Below, in pieces: positions 4,569 to 7,084 of a DNA stretch of 7,084 nucleotides (positions within the stretch are counted from its first letter, which is position 1; every line of letters begins with the position of its first letter). The notes under the pieces were generated by a model. The model worked only from the letters and a program-made list of their open reading frames with translations, had not been told where the DNA came from and did not search any database. A program made the position numbers and the translations under genes. This DNA is from CAYFMH01 sp964344775 (lineage in GTDB: Bacteria; Patescibacteriota; Gracilibacteria; UBA4473), in the NCBI GenBank assembly GCA_964344775.1, contig CAYFOO010000066.1, positions 1-7,084 of the forward strand, given 5' to 3'.

Positions 4569-5639
4569 TCACATTGCCATTCTCGGCTCCGCATCAAGGA
4601 ACTGTACTTTTGCAATTTTCGGATCTTTTTTTACCAAAAAATAAGCCGCACTCGCGATCATCGCCGCATTGTCCGTAGAATACGCATTTTTTGCGGGAAC
4701 CAAAAACTCAATCTCGTACTTTTTACAAAGCCCACTCAAAGCTTTCTGAATCGCCACATTTGCTGAAACTCCTCCTACAAAATGTACCATCTGGATCTGC
4801 GGATATTTTTCGAGAGCTCTCTCCACCTTTTTCAGAAAGATATCCACCACCGCCTGCTGAAAAGAAGCACAAACGTCAAAAACTCGTTTTTCGTCATTCG
4901 TTCTTCGTTGTTCGTCATTGGTTATTTTTGACTTTTGACTTTTGGCTTTTGACTTTGATTGATCGCTATTTACCTCTCTATACACCGCCGCCTTCAATCC
5001 CGAAAAGGAAAAATCGAGCGAATCTCTCTGTGGCAAAGTTCGTGGAAAATTGTATTTCTCTGGATCGCCATTCTCAGCCGCTTGACTCACAAACGGCCCT
5101 CCTGGATACCCCAGATCAAGCATCTTGGCGACTTTATCAAAAGCCTCTCCCGCCGCATCATCAATCGTCTGTCCGATCTTTTTGAGCTTCGTCGGAGATT
5201 CCCATAGATGCATCTCGGTATGACCTCCAGAAGCAACGAGCACGAGCGATGGAAATTGTAAATCTTCAACTTTTCTCTCCAAAAAAACCGAACAAATATG
5301 CCCAAAAATATGATGTACACCAATCAATGGTTTGTTGTACAACAAAGAAAAGAAACTCGCCGCAGTCGTCCCATTGAGCAAGGCGGTCTGAAGCCCGGGA
5401 CCATTTGTCACCGCCAGATAATCCACGTCTTCAATTTCTAGTTTCGCTTCAGACAAACACTGTTCGAGGGCTTCCCTCCAATTTTCTGCGTGAAGTCGAG
5501 CCGCAATCTCAGGTACCACCCCACCATATTCTTCATGTTCTTTTTGGGCTACACGCACAGATGCAAGTACGTTAGTTCCATCTTCTACAATCGCCACAGC
5601 CGTGTCATCACAGGAGGTTTCGAATGCCAGGATTTTCAT
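4569..5639 (-). CDS. tsaD: tRNA N6-adenosine threonylcarbamoyltransferase TsaD
   Basis: TsaD, working with TsaB and TsaE, transfers the threonylcarbamoyl group to A37 of ANN-decoding tRNAs (t6A). The 356-residue protein has the ASKHA fold and full signature set: ILAFETSCDDTAVA (3-16), GGVVPEIAARLH (39-50), TNGPGL (78-83), VHHIFGH (108-114) with metal ligands H110 and H114, SLVLVASGGHT (131-141), LDLGYPGGP (174-182), FSFSGLKAAV (210-219), ASFQQAVVDI (258-267), HFVGGVSAN (286-294) and YSTDNAAMIA (320-329) with the third ligand D323. It is about 19 residues longer than the E. coli protein (337). The excess is residues 227-252, a Lys/Ser/Asn/Asp/Glu/Arg-rich loop encoded by a heptamer array. The start at 5639 begins at the family N-terminus; no Shine-Dalgarno is seen. 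Confidence 0.96.
   Translation of the reverse strand: MKILAFETSCDDTAVAIVEDGTNVLASVRVAQKEHEEYGGVVPEIAARLHAENWREALEQCLSEAKLEIEDVDYLAVTNGPGLQTALLNGTTAASFFSLLYNKPLIGVHHIFGHICSVFLERKVEDLQFPSLVLVASGGHTEMHLWESPTKLKKIGQTIDDAAGEAFDKVAKMLDLGYPGGPFVSQAAENGDPEKYNFPRTLPQRDSLDFSFSGLKAAVYREVNSDQSKSKAKSQKSKITNDEQRRTNDEKRVFDVCASFQQAVVDIFLKKVERALEKYPQIQMVHFVGGVSANVAIQKALSGLCKKYEIEFLVPAKNAYSTDNAAMIASAAYFLVKKDPKIAKVQFLDAEPRMAM
4885..4961 (-). repeat. Heptanucleotide tandem array B (11 units) inside tsaD
   Basis: Eleven consecutive 7-bp units hold one register across 77 bases. Given on the plus strand, the first five follow CGTNNTT (CGTCATT occurs twice), one is transitional (GGTTATT), four follow TTTGACT (three exact, one TTTGGCT), and the last is TTGATTG. 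On the coding strand these are AANNACG and AGTCAAA units. They translate to TsaD residues Q227-R252, where TNDE occurs twice seven residues apart, as expected when 7-bp units are read in triplets. Confidence 0.85.
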
Positions 5640-5654
5640 AAAAAGAAGTGAAAG

Positions 5655-5693
5655 TCTCCCTTTTTTAAGGGAGATTTAGAGGGTTTAAACCCC
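5655..5693. repeat. Pair of adjacent palindromes upstream of tsaD
   Basis: TCTCCCTT (5655-5662) and AAGGGAGA (5667-5674) form a perfect 8-bp stem with a TTTT loop. Six bases on, GGGTTTAAACCC (5681-5692) is a perfect 12-bp palindrome. Both lie in the tsaD 5' region on the minus strand, the first only 16 bases before its ATG. The arrangement looks like a dispersed palindromic repeat, or a hairpin that could affect tsaD expression; the single window cannot separate these. Confidence 0.55.
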
Positions 5694-5746
5694 TTCAGTT
5701 GTTTATCTAATATTTCATATTTTACAAGTCTCTCCCAAAACAAAAC

Positions 5747-5775
5747 TTGAAATTCCTTTAACGAAAGACTAAAAA
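5747..5775 (+). promoter_or_regulatory. Candidate promoter of metK
   Basis: TTGAAA (5747-5752) and TAAAAA (5770-5775) are 17 bases apart. The -10 is identical to that proposed for the lipoprotein gene. Transcription would begin near 5782, leaving a leader of about 80 nt made mostly of array C. I see no SAM riboswitch consensus in this leader. Confidence 0.35.
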
Positions 5776-5798
5776 CTACTTGTCCACCGAAGTTTGGA

Positions 5799-5861
5799 AC
5801 TAAAAATTAAAAATTCCCTACAACTTACCACCTCCCACCTACAACCTTTTAAAAACCAATT
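5799..5861 (+). repeat. Heptanucleotide tandem array C (9 units) ending at metK
   Basis: Nine 7-bp units in one register. They begin with ACTAAAA and ATTAAAA, pass through ATTCCCT and ACAACTT, include ACCACCT, CCCACCT and ACAACCT, and end with TTTAAAA and ACCAATT. Divergence is higher than in arrays A and B, but the C/T-rich units share an A/C-C-x-A-C-C/T-T pattern. The array ends at 5861, one base before the metK ATG at 5863. It can be read as a 23-codon in-frame extension from a TTG at 5794, which I regard as untranslated. Confidence 0.65.
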
Positions 5862-5862
5862 C

Positions 5863-6984
5863 ATGAAAACCTTCTTCACCTCAGAATCTGTCACAGAGGG
5901 CCATCCAGACAAGGTTGCCGATCAGATCTCAGATGGCGTTTTGGATGCTATTTTGGCCGAAGATCCGCACGGACGAGTAGCTTGTGAAGTGCTCGTAAAC
6001 ACGGGACTGGTAATTGTTTCTGGAGAAATTACGACGAACTGCTACGTGGATATCTCAAAAGTGGCTCGACAAAAAATCTGTGACATCGGATACAACTCGG
6101 GAGAAATGCACTTCGACGGAAACTCCTGTGCCATCCTTACCGCCATCGACGAACAATCGCCCGACATCGCTCAGGGCGTGGATGAGAGTGAAAAACACGA
6201 ACAAGGAGCCGGAGACCAGGGAATGATGTTTGGGTTTGCTACTGATGAAACACCCGAACTTATGCCACTGCCCATTTCCACTACTCACAAACTTGCACAG
6301 AGATTGGCAGAAGTGCGGAAAAATAAGACTTTAAATTACCTCCGACCAGATGGAAAAACACAGGTGACGTTCGAATATGAAAACGGAAAACCAACCAGAA
6401 TCGACACGATTGTTTGCTCTACGCAGCATGCTCCAGATGTCTCACAAACCCAGATCAAAAAAGACCTCATCCAACACGTCATCGAACCAGTAGCCGGGAA
6501 ATGGCTTGATAAAACTACTTTTCATATCAATCCTACGGGAAAGTTTGTGATCGGGGGGCCCCAAGGAGACTGTGGACTCACAGGACGAAAAACAATTGTG
6601 GATACCTACGGCGGCATGGGACGGCACGGAGGAGGATGTTTCTCTGGAAAAGACCCCTCAAAAGTAGATCGATCCGCCAGCTACATGGCCCGACACATCG
6701 CGAAGAATCTGGTAGCCAATGGCTACGCCACCAAATGTGAAGTACAAATCGCCTATGCTATTGGGATGGCAGAGCCCGTTTCTGTTTTTGTAGAGACCTT
6801 CGGGACTGGGAAAGAAAGTGCAGAAACACTTGAAAAACTCATCCGAAAAAACTTCCCGCTCACACCAAAAGGAATTATCGAATACCTCGATCTTTTGCGA
6901 CCTATCTACAGTCTTGTAGCAGCCTATGGACACTTCGGACGACCAGAGCTCGATCTCCCCTGGGAACGAGTCATAAAGATGTAA
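5863..6984 (+). CDS. metK: S-adenosylmethionine synthetase
   Basis: MetK makes S-adenosylmethionine from methionine and ATP, releasing phosphate and pyrophosphate, and works as a cytosolic tetramer with Mg and K ions. The 373-residue protein is complete (E. coli 384). Signatures are FTSESVTEGHPDKVADQISD (5-24) with H14 of GHPDK, GAGDQGMMFGFA (115-126), GGPQGDCGLTGRKTIVDTYGG (231-251), GGGCFSGKDPSKVDRSASY (256-274), the phosphate-binding loop, and GHFGR near the end (356-360). Cysteine at 259 stands where the family usually has alanine (GGGAFSGKD). I chose the ATG at 5863 because family homology begins at its third residue; the longer frame from TTG at 5794 would translate the heptamer array. 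No Shine-Dalgarno is visible. It diverges from tsaD. Confidence 0.97.
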   Translation: MKTFFTSESVTEGHPDKVADQISDGVLDAILAEDPHGRVACEVLVNTGLVIVSGEITTNCYVDISKVARQKICDIGYNSGEMHFDGNSCAILTAIDEQSPDIAQGVDESEKHEQGAGDQGMMFGFATDETPELMPLPISTTHKLAQRLAEVRKNKTLNYLRPDGKTQVTFEYENGKPTRIDTIVCSTQHAPDVSQTQIKKDLIQHVIEPVAGKWLDKTTFHINPTGKFVIGGPQGDCGLTGRKTIVDTYGGMGRHGGGCFSGKDPSKVDRSASYMARHIAKNLVANGYATKCEVQIAYAIGMAEPVSVFVETFGTGKESAETLEKLIRKNFPLTPKGIIEYLDLLRPIYSLVAAYGHFGRPELDLPWERVIKM

Positions 6985-7008
6985 AAATAAACAATTTTTT
7001 AACAAAAA

Positions 7009-7043
7009 CTAAGTTCTACCAACTAAGCTCTAAGGATTAGTAA
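7009..7043 (+). repeat. Heptanucleotide tandem array D (5 units) after metK
   Basis: Five 7-bp units start 25 bases after the metK stop: CTAAGTT, CTACCAA, CTAAGCT, CTAAGGA and TTAGTAA. The unit type (CTAAGNN) is the same as in array A before folE, though the copies are not identical. The array may extend to 7002-7050 with poorer units. No conventional terminator is seen after metK. Confidence 0.7.
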
Positions 7044-7052
7044 CAAAATAAC

Positions 7053-7081
7053 TTCCCACAAAGAATAAAAAAAAGTATACT
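7053..7081 (+). promoter_or_regulatory. Possible promoter for a gene beyond the right edge
   Basis: TTCCCA (7053-7058, 4 of 6) and TATACT (7076-7081, 5 of 6) are 17 bases apart. The -10 is identical to the one proposed at 2282-2287. The downstream gene is outside the window, so this rests on the boxes alone. Confidence 0.3.
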
Positions 7082-7084
7082 GAG

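Noticed and set aside
4691..5185. 164-codon plus-strand frame opposite tsaD
   Set aside because: It lies entirely antisense to conserved TsaD motifs and is kept open by their codon pattern and by the heptamer array; the peptide is low in complexity.
5794..5862. N-terminal extension of MetK from a TTG codon
   Set aside because: The 23 extra residues are the translation of heptamer array C, have no family counterpart, and MetK homology starts at the ATG at 5863.
5640..5862. SAM riboswitch upstream of metK
   Set aside because: I looked for the usual stems and conserved strings of SAM leaders and found only the palindromes near tsaD and the heptamer array.
6658..7005. 115-codon minus-strand frame opposite metK
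   Set aside because: It is antisense to the conserved MetK C-terminus and has no promoter, ribosome site or recognisable domain.
3435..7043. CRISPR array
   Set aside because: The repeats are contiguous 7-bp units without unique spacers of 25-40 bases, and no cas gene is present.

Overview
The window looks like a piece of a small-genome, low-to-moderate GC bacterial chromosome, probably from an uncultivated lineage such as the Candidate Phyla Radiation (Patescibacteria). That placement is an inference from AT-rich spacers, the near absence of Shine-Dalgarno sequences, the housekeeping content and the simple-repeat arrays; no single gene proves it. TAA, TAG and TGA all end genes here (TGA closes the membrane-protein gene and tsaD), so this is not a lineage that reads UGA as glycine, such as Gracilibacteria or Absconditabacteria.

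Layout, left to right. Bases 1-390 hold the 5' part of an IS200/IS605-family element: its left-end hairpin, a structured leader and a tnpA frame that stops before the catalytic tyrosine. A bidirectional terminator (420-445) follows, then an HU-type DNA-binding protein gene on the minus strand with a candidate promoter. Bases 750-1089 are non-coding and contain hairpins and a short tRNA-Ser-like string. Next, on the minus strand, is a peptidoglycan-hydrolase gene (GH73-type glucosaminidase fold). A promoter-rich divergent spacer (2227-2348) separates it from a plus-strand cluster: a multipass membrane protein with a degenerate HExxH site, folK (ATGA overlap) and folE. A small predicted lipoprotein gene with its own TTGACA promoter comes next, abutting tsaD (minus strand) with no gap. 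tsaD and metK diverge from a 223-bp spacer. The right end holds another repeat array and a possible promoter for an unseen gene.

Functionally, folE (GTP cyclohydrolase I) and folK (HPPK) are two enzymes of tetrahydrofolate synthesis, metK makes S-adenosylmethionine, and tsaD acts in tRNA t6A modification. These are core genes rather than one accessory system, and I see no defence or secondary-metabolite system.

The most unusual structure is a set of four arrays of imperfect tandem 7-bp repeats, each with its own unit sequence. One carries the folK stop codon and ends exactly at the folE ATG. One lies inside tsaD and encodes a hydrophilic loop. One ends one base before the metK ATG. One lies just after metK. 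They resemble in form the short tandemly repeated heptanucleotide (STRR) sequences known from cyanobacteria, but here they sit at gene borders and inside an essential gene.
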